Shown here piece after piece: positions 1-7,612 of a stretch of 64,000 nucleotides of DNA. Within the stretch, counting starts at the first letter, position 1. Each line of letters begins with the position of its first letter. The stretch comes from Roseateles sp. YR242 (GTDB lineage: Bacteria; Pseudomonadota; Gammaproteobacteria; Burkholderiales; Burkholderiaceae_C). The stretch is from assembly GCF_900109745.1 (NCBI RefSeq), contig NZ_FOAV01000012.1, positions 62,001 to 126,000 of the forward strand, written 5' to 3'. The notes beneath the pieces are model-generated. The model made no database searches and was not told the origin of the DNA. It worked only from the letters and a program-made list of their open reading frames with translations. The position numbers and the translations under genes were made by a program.

Positions 1-827
1 CGCGGGCCCAGCCCGCCCTTCACCAGCTGCACTTCAAACAGCTTGGGCCACAGCTTGCCTGTCACGAACAGGCGCTTGGTCTTGGCGTCATAGGCGATGC
101 CGTTGGGCACGTCTTCCCCTTGCGCCTGCGGGTTACGCTCCGGCATCAGCCCGGTCAGGTCGATCCAGCCGGTGACCTTGCCGCTGGCCGGGTCGATGCG
201 GGCAATGCGGTCGGTCTGCCAGATGTTGGCCAGCACCTCGCCGTCCACCCATTCCAGTTCGTTGAGCTTCTCCACCGGCTTGCCACCAGCCGTCACGCGC
301 ACGCGGCGGGTTTCCTTGAAGGACACCGGGTCGATGAAGCGCAGCTCCGGCGTGCCGTCGCTCATGATGAGCTCGCGGCCATTCTGCGTGATGCCCCAGC
401 CCTCGCCGCTGTAGCTGAACTTGCGCCACATCTTGAAGGTGCCGCCGTCCAGCACATACCCAATGCCATCGGTCCAGGTCAAGCCGATGATGCGGTCGCC
501 CCAGTGGGTGATACCTTCACCAAAGATCTCGGACGGCAAGCTGGTGTCCAGCACCACCTCACCGGTCTCCAGATTCACCTTGCGGACGGTGGAGTGCCCC
601 TTCAGCCCGGTGCTTTCAAAGAGGAACCCATCCTTGAAGAACAGCCCCTCCGTGAAGGCGCCCCGGTCATGCGGATAGGCCTTCACCACCTTCACGGTGT
701 AGACGGGAATGCCGGCATCAGCCGCCGGCGCCTGCAGGTGCAGCGACAGCGCAGAGAGCGCCAGCAAGCACTTGCCCGTCCAGGACACGAAGGGGCGGCG
801 AGCCACGAGGGCAGAAGATGTGCGCAT
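1..827 (-). CDS. Glutaminyl-peptide cyclotransferase (glutamine cyclotransferase family), 3' end cut off by the window
   Basis: The minus-strand reading frame starts at the ATG at 827 and is still open at base 1, giving about 275 residues with only the last few missing. The first ~35 residues form a signal peptide (basic start, then a Leu/Ala-rich core ending near APAADA), so the enzyme should act outside the cytoplasm. The body carries motifs of the plant/bacterial glutamine cyclotransferase family: FTEGLFF, GEGITHWGDRIIGLTW, LNELEWVDGEVLANIWQTDR, PNGIAYD and FVTGKLWPKLFEV. The family makes N-terminal pyroglutamate from glutamine and folds as a beta-propeller. It runs in the same direction as the exporter gene upstream but is separated from it by 150 bp and an inverted repeat. 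It is probably the chromosomal flank rather than part of the siderophore locus. Confidence 0.85.
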   Translation of the reverse strand, partial: MRTSSALVARRPFVSWTGKCLLALSALSLHLQAPAADAGIPVYTVKVVKAYPHDRGAFTEGLFFKDGFLFESTGLKGHSTVRKVNLETGEVVLDTSLPSEIFGEGITHWGDRIIGLTWTDGIGYVLDGGTFKMWRKFSYSGEGWGITQNGRELIMSDGTPELRFIDPVSFKETRRVRVTAGGKPVEKLNELEWVDGEVLANIWQTDRIARIDPASGKVTGWIDLTGLMPERNPQAQGEDVPNGIAYDAKTKRLFVTGKLWPKLFEVQLVKGGLGP

Positions 828-890
828 GAAAGATTCCGGAAGGTGGCGCCTGGCCAGGGGCGGCAACGCCATGCACCGCTCCAATGAACA

Positions 891-921
891 CAGGCCCGGA
901 ATCTACACGATTCCAGGCCTG
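891..921. repeat. Inverted repeat, possible Rho-independent-like stem without a T tract
   Basis: CAGGCCCGGAATC (891-903) and GATTCCAGGCCTG (909-921) form a 13-bp stem with one mismatch around a TACAC loop. It lies 58 bp downstream of the stop of the minus-strand exporter gene. Neither side carries a U-run, so it may be a transcript-stabilising or weak terminating hairpin. Confidence 0.4.
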
Positions 922-978
922 GCTCTGGTCGAGAAGCGGCCGCGCCTGCGCCTGATCACAGGGCTGGTGCGCGCCCGT

Positions 979-2664
979 TCACACCGGCAATGACTGTGCG
1001 GCCCTGAAGGCCGGCGCGCTGCCCTGTGTGATCGGCTCCGGCCGTTCCACCGCCACCACCTGCCCATCCTCCATGCGCACGATGCGATCGGCCAGCGGGA
1101 AGTAACGGTCGTCGTGGGAGATCACCAACACGCATTTGCCACGGGCCCGCAGTTCGGGCAGCAGCTCACGATAGAAGACCTCCTTGAACACCGGATCCTG
1201 GTCGGCCGCCCATTCATCAAAGACCAGGAAGGGCCGGTCCTCCAGATAGGTCACCACCAGCGCCAGCCGCTTGCGCTGGCCCTGCGAAAGCTGACGGGTG
1301 GTGAAGGCACCGTCCTTCACCTGCACCTTGCTGTCCAGCAACAGTTTTTCCAGCAGGCGGTTGCCGCGTTCGTCCAGGTCGGAAGCGCCGCCGTCCAGCA
1401 ACTGCTCGAAGAGATGGAAGTCGGAGAAGATGGCGCTGAAGCACTGGCGGTAGGCATCGCGGTTGGTGTCGTTCACCACCTCGCCGTCCAGCAGCACGGT
1501 GCCGCCATCAGGCCGGTACAAACCCACCAGCAGCTTGGCCAGCGTGGTCTTGCCGCTGCCGTTTCCGCCCACCAGGAAGGTGATCTGTCCGGGCACGAAT
1601 TCCAGATGGACCGGACCCAGGGCAAACATCTCGTTGGCGCCTTCGTGGAAATATCGGTGGCCCACCCCGGAGAGTTCGACGCGGTCAAAACGATGGACCG
1701 GCGCCACCGGCGATTCGGACTCGATGCGCTCGAGCTGCTGGGTGATCTCGTCGATGCGCGCGCCGGAAACACGCGCCAGATTGGCCTTGGGCAGGCACAT
1801 CAGCAGCGTCTCCAGGGGCGCCACCATGAACACGAACACGAGCGCAAAACCGGTCATGACGCGGGTGCGGTCCGGTACGTCCCCCACGAGCAGGAACAGC
1901 ACCAGGCCGATGAAGCCGTAGACCAGGAAGTTGCCCCAGGAGGCTGACAGCACAAACACCGACATGCCGAAGGCGCGCTCCCGCCGCACGGTCTCGATGG
2001 AACGGCCCAGCACCAGGTCGGCAAAACGACCGCGCTTGGCCGCGTTGAGGCGCAATTCCTTCGCCCCCTCCACCAGGGAGCGGAAGTGATCAAACAGCCG
2101 GTCCTGCTCCTTGGCAGCGACATCCAGGTGGCGGATGGCCTTCAGGTGGGCCAGGTGGTAACCCACCGACCCCAGCCCGATCACCACCACGGCGGCGGCA
2201 AAGACGGTCCAGGACAGCCAGGCCATGTAGACCATGCAGCCCAGCACGATGATGGCGTTCACCAGGATGGTGGGGAAGCTGACAAAGAACTCCGCCACCC
2301 GCGCGCTGTGTTCGGAAAGTGCGGATAACACGCGGGGCCCGCCCAACTCCTCCATCTTGCGGAAATCCGCCGCCAAAGCACGGGCCGAGATGAACTGGCG
2401 CAATTCGGCATGCGCTCGCTGACTCAGCCGCTCGAACAGCACGGAGGCCAGCATCTGGCTGAGCATGGCGCCCAGGGCCACGGCTGCAAAACGCCAGGCC
2501 AGCACGGCCAGCGCGGTGGCGCCGTCATGGGTCAGGGCCATGTTGATCTGCGCCACCAGCAGCACGCTGCAGACACCGGCCACCACGCTGGCCAGGCCAG
2601 CGGCCCAGAGCAGGTAACGGGACTGTTGAATCAGATAAGCCAGCACGGGTCCACCCATCCTCAA
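979..2664 (-). CDS. Cyclic-peptide/siderophore ABC exporter, fused membrane and ATPase domains (SyrD/PvdE type)
   Basis: A half-transporter of 561 residues. About residues 1-320 are membrane domain with six likely helices; the rest is the nucleotide-binding domain. Visible ATPase motifs are Walker A GGNGSGKTTLAKLL, signature LSQGQRKRL and Walker B FLVFDEWAADQDP. Domain order and length match the cyclic-peptide exporter family of SyrD and PvdE. PvdE moves acylated pyoverdine precursor across the inner membrane in Pseudomonas. Here the gene sits beside a PvdQ-like acylase and a FAAL-started NRPS line, so export of an acylated precursor to the periplasm is the likely role (inference). It is divergent from fhuF and preceded by a copy of the shared TGAACA-TCGTC promoter at 2774-2749. 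The start could be the ATG at 2664 or the one two codons later at 2658. Confidence 0.9.
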   Translation of the reverse strand: MRMGGPVLAYLIQQSRYLLWAAGLASVVAGVCSVLLVAQINMALTHDGATALAVLAWRFAAVALGAMLSQMLASVLFERLSQRAHAELRQFISARALAADFRKMEELGGPRVLSALSEHSARVAEFFVSFPTILVNAIIVLGCMVYMAWLSWTVFAAAVVVIGLGSVGYHLAHLKAIRHLDVAAKEQDRLFDHFRSLVEGAKELRLNAAKRGRFADLVLGRSIETVRRERAFGMSVFVLSASWGNFLVYGFIGLVLFLLVGDVPDRTRVMTGFALVFVFMVAPLETLLMCLPKANLARVSGARIDEITQQLERIESESPVAPVHRFDRVELSGVGHRYFHEGANEMFALGPVHLEFVPGQITFLVGGNGSGKTTLAKLLVGLYRPDGGTVLLDGEVVNDTNRDAYRQCFSAIFSDFHLFEQLLDGGASDLDERGNRLLEKLLLDSKVQVKDGAFTTRQLSQGQRKRLALVVTYLEDRPFLVFDEWAADQDPVFKEVFYRELLPELRARGKCVLVISHDDRYFPLADRIVRMEDGQVVAVERPEPITQGSAPAFRAAQSLPV

Positions 2665-2748
2665 AATGCAGACGCCCGCTCAGGGCGCTTGCCGCCGGAG
2701 CTTCGTCCGTTGCCGGGGGCTGCGCCTGCGGCGCCCCTACCCCAGCCA

Positions 2749-2774
2749 GACGAGCCAGCACCAGGATTTGTTCA
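2749..2774 (-). promoter_or_regulatory. Predicted iron-starvation ECF promoter for the ABC exporter (motif copy 1)
   Basis: On the minus strand TGAACA (2774-2769) is followed after 15 bases by TCGTC (2753-2749) and then TGG. It is one of six near-identical copies in front of siderophore genes. It points at the exporter start about 85-90 bases away. Confidence 0.7.
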
Positions 2775-2822
2775 ACGCCCCCGGGCCAACGGGCGCCCGA
2801 GGTGCGCAAGGGCCGACGCGAC

Positions 2823-2848
2823 TGAACAAACGCCCCCTGCGCATCGTC
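2823..2848 (+). promoter_or_regulatory. Predicted iron-starvation ECF promoter for fhuF (motif copy 2)
   Basis: TGAACA (2823-2828), a 15-base spacer and TCGTC (2844-2848) on the plus strand, 38 bases before the fhuF ATG. Same sequence and spacing as the exporter and MbtH-operon copies. The two divergent -35 elements in this intergenic region are 48 bases apart. Confidence 0.7.
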
Positions 2849-2886
2849 TCAGCAGCACAACCGTCACCAGGTTTACCGATCCGCTG

Positions 2887-3657
2887 ATGATTCCGATGCT
2901 TGAACCGATCTTCCAGGGCGAGTGGGCGCCGTATGGGGAGACCTTGCAGTGCGCACCCCAATGGCCGGCGTCGGCCTTGCGGCTGGCGGACTGGCTGCGC
3001 TCGCCAGAGGCGATGGCGGACACGCTGACCCGTTACGCGCGGCGCTGGGGCGCCGGCCAGCGAGACCCGCGCGCCGTCGCCTCCGCCTGGACGCTGGACT
3101 ATCTCTGGACCCTGCTGCCGCCAGTGGTGGCCGCAGCCACGGTGCTGCAGCACCGTTTCCCCACGGCAGCGTCCGACATCGCCCTGCTGCTGGACGACCA
3201 GGGCAAGCCCCTGAGCTTCCACATCACGGCCGAGGGCGCCACCCTGCCCGGCAGCAGCACCGCTGAGCGTTATCACGCCCTTCTCCATGGGCATCTGCAA
3301 CCGCTGTTCAGCGCCCTGCACCATCACACCCGCGTGGCGGAGAAGATCTTGTGGAGCAACGCCGCGCGTTATCTGGGAGACATCCTGGAAGAAGCGGAGG
3401 AACATCTGCCCGGCCCGCCCCCCCTGCTCCAGCAGGACCGTGAACACCTGCTGGAACGTGGCGGATGGCCGCTGACGCAGTGCAACCCCATGCAGGCCCT
3501 GCCCCGCCGTACCGCCCAGGGGGGCCACGGACGGGAGATGCCGCTGCACAGCCACTGCTGTCTCTACTACCTGCTGCCGGAACAGCCGTATTGCGGCGCC
3601 TGCCCGTTGGCGCCCCAACACCGCGCCACACTCAGAACGACAGTGCCGAGCGCTTGA
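2887..3657 (+). CDS. fhuF: FhuF-like siderophore-iron reductase
   Basis: A 256-residue cytoplasmic protein from the ATG at 2887. The frame is open further upstream into the exporter, but that part is antisense and non-homologous, and the predicted promoter at 2823-2848 also fixes a late start. The C-terminal signature CCLYYLLPEQPYCGAC has the C-C-x10-C-x2-C spacing that binds a 2Fe-2S cluster in the FhuF family. These proteins reduce Fe(III) in hydroxamate siderophores after uptake so that iron is released. The 3' end overlaps the convergent acylase gene by 26 bp. A second reductase candidate, the PepSY protein, lies at the other end of the locus, so cytoplasmic and periplasmic release routes may coexist. 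Confidence 0.88.
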   Translation: MIPMLEPIFQGEWAPYGETLQCAPQWPASALRLADWLRSPEAMADTLTRYARRWGAGQRDPRAVASAWTLDYLWTLLPPVVAAATVLQHRFPTAASDIALLLDDQGKPLSFHITAEGATLPGSSTAERYHALLHGHLQPLFSALHHHTRVAEKILWSNAARYLGDILEEAEEHLPGPPPLLQQDREHLLERGGWPLTQCNPMQALPRRTAQGGHGREMPLHSHCCLYYLLPEQPYCGACPLAPQHRATLRTTVPSA

Positions 3658-6292
3658 GACCCGGGTCCCGGGCAATGTCCTTTTCCAGGAAGGGAAACGG
3701 CAACCAGTCCTTGCGCGAATAACGCTGCACCGGCGCCAGGCCTGCGCCATCCACCAGCGCCGATTCGTCCTGGCCCATGGCCAGCAGGGTCCAGGCCTGC
3801 ACACCGGAGGCGCCGAAAGTCACCACCTGCATGTAGCTGTTGCCGGAGCTGTTGAGACCCATGCGGTCGCTGCCGTCGCTGTTGCAGGCCACGACGAAAT
3901 AGCCAGCAGCATGGCAGCCGCCGTAGATCGGCAGCCGCTGCCCTCCGCTGGCCACCTCACGGAAGTTGCCCAGCGGCGCATCCAGTGCCTGCCCGCGCCT
4001 GGCCAGCGCCTGCACCGCCTCGGCCAGAGCCTGGGCCACACGCGCCGGCGCATCGCCCCCAGGTGCGGCCGGCGTGCGCAGCGGCGCCTCGCTGGAAAAC
4101 GGCACGCGGTAGAGCCCGGCGGCGGGCACGGCATCCAGGCGGTCCCAGAAGGCATCCCACAGCAGCGCGCCACGGTCCTGCACATCGGCCCGGCCGTTCC
4201 AGTGGCGCAACACGTCACAGGCGGCCCTCACATCCACGCGATGCTGCTCGGGTTCGGCTGCCGGTGCGCTCGCCGATTCACTCACCGATGGACCCGCCGT
4301 CTGGCTGGCGCCCGGCGCGGACGGCGCCGTCGGCACGCGCCATTCCACCACCGGCTTCACGCAAGCCTGGTCCAGCAGTTCCGTCTTGAACAGCTCGGCG
4401 GAATAGGCTCGCGGCGTCAGCGCGGCGCGCCGCAGTTCACGGCTCAGCGCCGCTGCCGAACCCGCCTGGGCCTTCAGCAATTCCGCCGCCATCTGGTGCC
4501 CCAGACGCCCCCGCAGCGACAGCGCCTGGCGTTCCCCGCCGAGCACGGTCGGGTAGCCCTCCAGCGGCGCCGCCGCATTGGTCAGCCAGTAGCTGTCATT
4601 CATGTTGGCCACATAGTCCTGCCGCAGCAAGGCCGGCATGGCTGCCGCCGGCATCAGGCCGGCCTGGGCCGCATCCGGAGAACGGCGCCAGTCGCAGACC
4701 GAGCGGCTGCCATCCAGGAAGGGGGTGGTGGCATCCATGCGGGCGAAGCCGGCGCCCAGCGGCGTGGCGCAAGCGGTGCGCAGATCATCTGCCACATTGG
4801 GCACGGCACCGATGTCGGCAAACCAGACCCGCCCATCCCCGCGGCCGATGGCCGCCGTGGTGACCCAGGGCAAGGCCGCTTCACGCTTCTGGATGGCCAT
4901 GAAATCGTCCAGCGACTTCGCCTGATTCCAGTAGAAGAAGTTGCGGAAGGCCCGGAAGTTCTCTTCATTGGCATCGCGGATGGCCAGCGCCGTGGTGGAG
5001 GTCCAGCCAAAGGCGGGGTTGTAGCCGCCCAGGTCCACCAGCGGCCCGAAGCGGCTGCGATAGAGCGTGCGCGTGAAGTGTCGGGTCTCACCGCCTTCGC
5101 GCACCTCCACCGTCACTTCACGGGCCTGCAGCGGTTCGGGCTTTCCATCCACCATCACCCGGGTGGGGTCGGCCGGGTCCAGCGCCAGCTGGAACAACCC
5201 GAAGCGCCGCGCTGCCGAGACGGTGTGGCTCCAGGCCACCTGGTCATTGAAGCCGATCATGACCAGCGGCACGCCCACAAAGGACACCCCCGCCACATTG
5301 AGCTTGCCGGGAATGGTGAGGTGCATCTGGTAGAAGCGGTCGGGCCCGCCCCAGAACCAGTGGGGATTGCCGATCAACACACCCTGGTTTTCGCCGGTCG
5401 CCTCGCGGCCGAAGGCCAGCATGTTGCTGCCCAGGGCCGCCTCGTCGCCAATGGGATGGGACAGGTGGGCCTGCAAGCTCGCTTCAGTCTGTGCAAGGTT
5501 CTGTGCCGGCGCCAGTGCCAGCGTCTGTGTCAGGCCTTCGATCGACGCCTGCGGCTTCGCCACCCCACCCGCCGGCTTGGCGTTCACGATCTCCTTGATG
5601 AAGCGCGTGAGGCCTGCCGCCACCTGGGAGGCATACATGCGGCGATAGACATCGTCCGGGGTGATGTCCCGCACCCATTCGGCGTTGGCGCAGGCGCGGT
5701 GGGCCTGGGCCGATTTGTCCTTGCGGAAAGCCGCCAGATAGCGGTTGTAGCCGGCAGCAAAACCTGCCACCAGTGCATTGAGTTCGGCGGGTTGCTCGGC
5801 GCGGTAACGGCTGGTGACGGACGCATCCGCGAAGCCACGGAAGAAGAAGTCCATGTCCAGGTTGCGGGCACGGCCGAAGGTGGACTCCCGGGCGGGACGC
5901 TCGTCGGCACCAAAGAACCAGGAACGTCGCCCCTCATAGGTCACATAGGCTTCGGCCAGGGTGCACAGCGCGTCCTCGGCCTGCACGTAGCCAATGCCGG
6001 CGCCCAGTTCGCGCCAGCCGCGGGCACGCAGATGAGGAATGCCATCCGTGGTGCGGCGAATCTCGACCCCGTGCAGCGGCGGGCCTGACCTGAGCTTCTG
6101 CGCACCAGGGGCGGCCTTCAGCGCACGTTCCTGGCCGGCGGCCTGGCCCTGCTCCTCCTGTCCACGTGCCTGCGCCGGCATCTGAATGGCCAGGCCACCC
6201 GCCAGCCCGGTCGCCACCATGGCAATCCGAAGCATCCCACCCCATCGCCCGGCCGGCTGTTTACCGACCCATCCGCCGCTTTTTATCGTCAT
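3632..6292 (-). CDS. PvdQ-like periplasmic acylase (Ntn-hydrolase, penicillin acylase family)
   Basis: 886 residues from the ATG at 6292, which has an AAGGA ribosome site 5 bases upstream; an ATG at 6352 is in frame but has no such site. An N-terminal signal sequence ends near MPAQARG. The autocleavage site is visible as ALG|SNMLAFG: the nucleophile is Ser289 (codon 5428-5426). Counting from it, His23-beta of PvdQ is conserved in GNPHWFWGG, followed by FYQMHLTIPGKL and the later ANMNDSYW catalytic Asn region. PvdQ removes the fatty acid from acylated ferribactin in the periplasm and can also cleave acyl-homoserine lactones. With a FAAL-primed NRPS line and a PvdE-like exporter nearby, deacylation of the siderophore precursor is the best guess. 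AHL quenching is the alternative. It is divergent from the acyltransferase gene. Confidence 0.9.
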   Translation of the reverse strand: MTIKSGGWVGKQPAGRWGGMLRIAMVATGLAGGLAIQMPAQARGQEEQGQAAGQERALKAAPGAQKLRSGPPLHGVEIRRTTDGIPHLRARGWRELGAGIGYVQAEDALCTLAEAYVTYEGRRSWFFGADERPARESTFGRARNLDMDFFFRGFADASVTSRYRAEQPAELNALVAGFAAGYNRYLAAFRKDKSAQAHRACANAEWVRDITPDDVYRRMYASQVAAGLTRFIKEIVNAKPAGGVAKPQASIEGLTQTLALAPAQNLAQTEASLQAHLSHPIGDEAALGSNMLAFGREATGENQGVLIGNPHWFWGGPDRFYQMHLTIPGKLNVAGVSFVGVPLVMIGFNDQVAWSHTVSAARRFGLFQLALDPADPTRVMVDGKPEPLQAREVTVEVREGGETRHFTRTLYRSRFGPLVDLGGYNPAFGWTSTTALAIRDANEENFRAFRNFFYWNQAKSLDDFMAIQKREAALPWVTTAAIGRGDGRVWFADIGAVPNVADDLRTACATPLGAGFARMDATTPFLDGSRSVCDWRRSPDAAQAGLMPAAAMPALLRQDYVANMNDSYWLTNAAAPLEGYPTVLGGERQALSLRGRLGHQMAAELLKAQAGSAAALSRELRRAALTPRAYSAELFKTELLDQACVKPVVEWRVPTAPSAPGASQTAGPSVSESASAPAAEPEQHRVDVRAACDVLRHWNGRADVQDRGALLWDAFWDRLDAVPAAGLYRVPFSSEAPLRTPAAPGGDAPARVAQALAEAVQALARRGQALDAPLGNFREVASGGQRLPIYGGCHAAGYFVVACNSDGSDRMGLNSSGNSYMQVVTFGASGVQAWTLLAMGQDESALVDGAGLAPVQRYSRKDWLPFPFLEKDIARDPGLKRSALSF

Positions 6293-6403
6293 ACCGATCC
6301 TTGGCTCCACAACGCACCGGGCTGGGGCATGGGCCGCGACCGGCCCCACCAACCACTGCGGACGGCGCTCCGCCCGTGGAGACGCACTGGCCCGCCCTGG
6401 TCA

Positions 6404-6428
6404 GACGATTCAGGCGGCGCGATGTTCA
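6404..6428 (-). promoter_or_regulatory. Predicted iron-starvation ECF promoter for the acylase (motif copy 3)
   Basis: Minus-strand TGAACA (6428-6423), a 14-base spacer and TCGTC (6408-6404) followed by TGA. It lies 112 bases before the acylase start. Its -35 is separated by only 4 bp from the -35 of the divergent acyltransferase promoter. Confidence 0.65.
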
Positions 6429-6432
6429 GCAT

Positions 6433-6457
6433 TGAACAAGGACCGATCTGGATCGTC
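6433..6457 (+). promoter_or_regulatory. Predicted iron-starvation ECF promoter for the acyltransferase-oxygenase genes (motif copy 4)
   Basis: TGAACA (6433-6438), a 14-base spacer and TCGTC (6453-6457) then AGG. It is 46 bases upstream of the acyltransferase ATG. With copy 3 it forms the palindrome TGTTCA-GCAT-TGAACA at 6423-6438. Confidence 0.65.
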
Positions 6458-6503
6458 AGGCACTGGATGAGCATCCCGACGCTCTTTCCGACAAGGAGTT
6501 GTT

Positions 6504-7607
6504 ATGTCTATCCCGGCGGTTTCCGATCTGGACTGGAGCCTGGCCTCTACCGTCCGCAGTTACCCTGAGGGCGAAGCCTATGAAGCGCTCCGCGACGGCC
6601 ACACGCTGCTGGTGGGCGCCGCCGCCACCACCGCGCGTCAACGCTGGCAGTTCAACACCGGCCCCCAGGGGCTGGAATTGACTTGGCGTGGCGCGGACAC
6701 CCCGACGGTCAAGGACGTGCTGGCGGCCCTGGAGGCCACCTTCACCTTCCATCCGTTCTTGCGCGAATGCACGCTTGCTGGCGCCACGCCCTGGCCCGAG
6801 GCCCTCTTCCGCCTGGGCGCCCTGCGTCGCGATGAGCGCGGCACACGCGCCAGCCGCGAGATGTTGTGGCAACTGCCGGCGTTGTGGTGCCCCGGCGCCT
6901 CCGGCGCCATCCCGCTGCAATATGCCCTCAGCACCCAGGGCCGCCGCCACCCGCTGCGCGCACCCAAGCCGCAAGGGCTGATCTACCAGCGCTACATGCC
7001 CTGGCTGGGCAAGACCTTCAGCTTCCGCGCCGTGGATCCGGCCGTGGACCTGGCGCGCATCCACCGCTGGATGAATGAACCCGCCGTGGCCCAGGTCTGG
7101 CAAGAGGACGGCGACCTGGACAAGCACCGCCGCTACCTCGCCGAACTGGCCGCGGACCCCCACATCCATTCCATGATCGCCAGCCTGGACGGCGAGCCCT
7201 TCGGTTACTTCGAGGTCTACTGGGCCAAGGAAAACCGCGTCGCCCCGTTCTATGACGTGGACGACTACGACCGCGGCTGGCATGTGCTCATCGGTGAGCC
7301 GGCCTTCCGGGGCAAGGCCTATGCCACGGCCTGGCTCACCGCCATCTCACACTACCTCTTCCTGGACGATCCACGCACGCAGCGCGCCATCGGCGAACCC
7401 CGAGCGGACCATGTGCAGCAGATCCGCAACCTGGACCGCTCCGGCTACGCCAAGGTGAAGGAGTTCGACTTCCCACACAAGCGCGCCATGCTGGTCTCGC
7501 TGCTGCGCGAACGTTATTTCACCGACGCCCTGTGGTGGCCGCGCGTGGACGCCCCCGCCAGCCCCAGCGCCCCCCTCACCGCAGCCACACCGGCTCCACT
7601 GGAGTGA
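6504..7607 (+). CDS. Siderophore N-acyltransferase, GNAT family (hydroxamate-forming, IucB/AlcB type)
   Basis: 367 residues; the ATG at 6504 has an AAGGAG site 5 bases upstream. The C-terminal half (about 170-350) holds the hydroxamate acetyltransferase fold: IHRWMNEPAVAQVWQ, the GYFEVYWAKENRVAPFYDVDDYDRGWH block and FRGKAYATAW for CoA binding, ending with an RAIGEPRADH strand. Family members transfer acetyl or another acyl group from CoA to the N-hydroxylated side-chain amine of ornithine or lysine. The gene is followed by the PvdA-like oxygenase with a TGATG overlap or near-overlap, so the two form a hydroxamate module. Acetyl is the likeliest acyl group, but the sequence alone does not fix the donor. 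Confidence 0.87.
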   Translation: MSIPAVSDLDWSLASTVRSYPEGEAYEALRDGHTLLVGAAATTARQRWQFNTGPQGLELTWRGADTPTVKDVLAALEATFTFHPFLRECTLAGATPWPEALFRLGALRRDERGTRASREMLWQLPALWCPGASGAIPLQYALSTQGRRHPLRAPKPQGLIYQRYMPWLGKTFSFRAVDPAVDLARIHRWMNEPAVAQVWQEDGDLDKHRRYLAELAADPHIHSMIASLDGEPFGYFEVYWAKENRVAPFYDVDDYDRGWHVLIGEPAFRGKAYATAWLTAISHYLFLDDPRTQRAIGEPRADHVQQIRNLDRSGYAKVKEFDFPHKRAMLVSLLRERYFTDALWWPRVDAPASPSAPLTAATPAPLE

Positions 7608-7612
7608 TGAGC

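Noticed and set aside
885-890. TGAACA on the plus strand at the left border
   Set aside because: No TCGTC or CGTC follows at 14-16 bases and no plus-strand gene lies downstream, so it is not counted as a promoter copy.
2410-2886. N-terminal extension of FhuF overlapping the exporter gene
   Set aside because: The extension is antisense to the exporter and lies upstream of the predicted promoter; family length fits a start at 2887.
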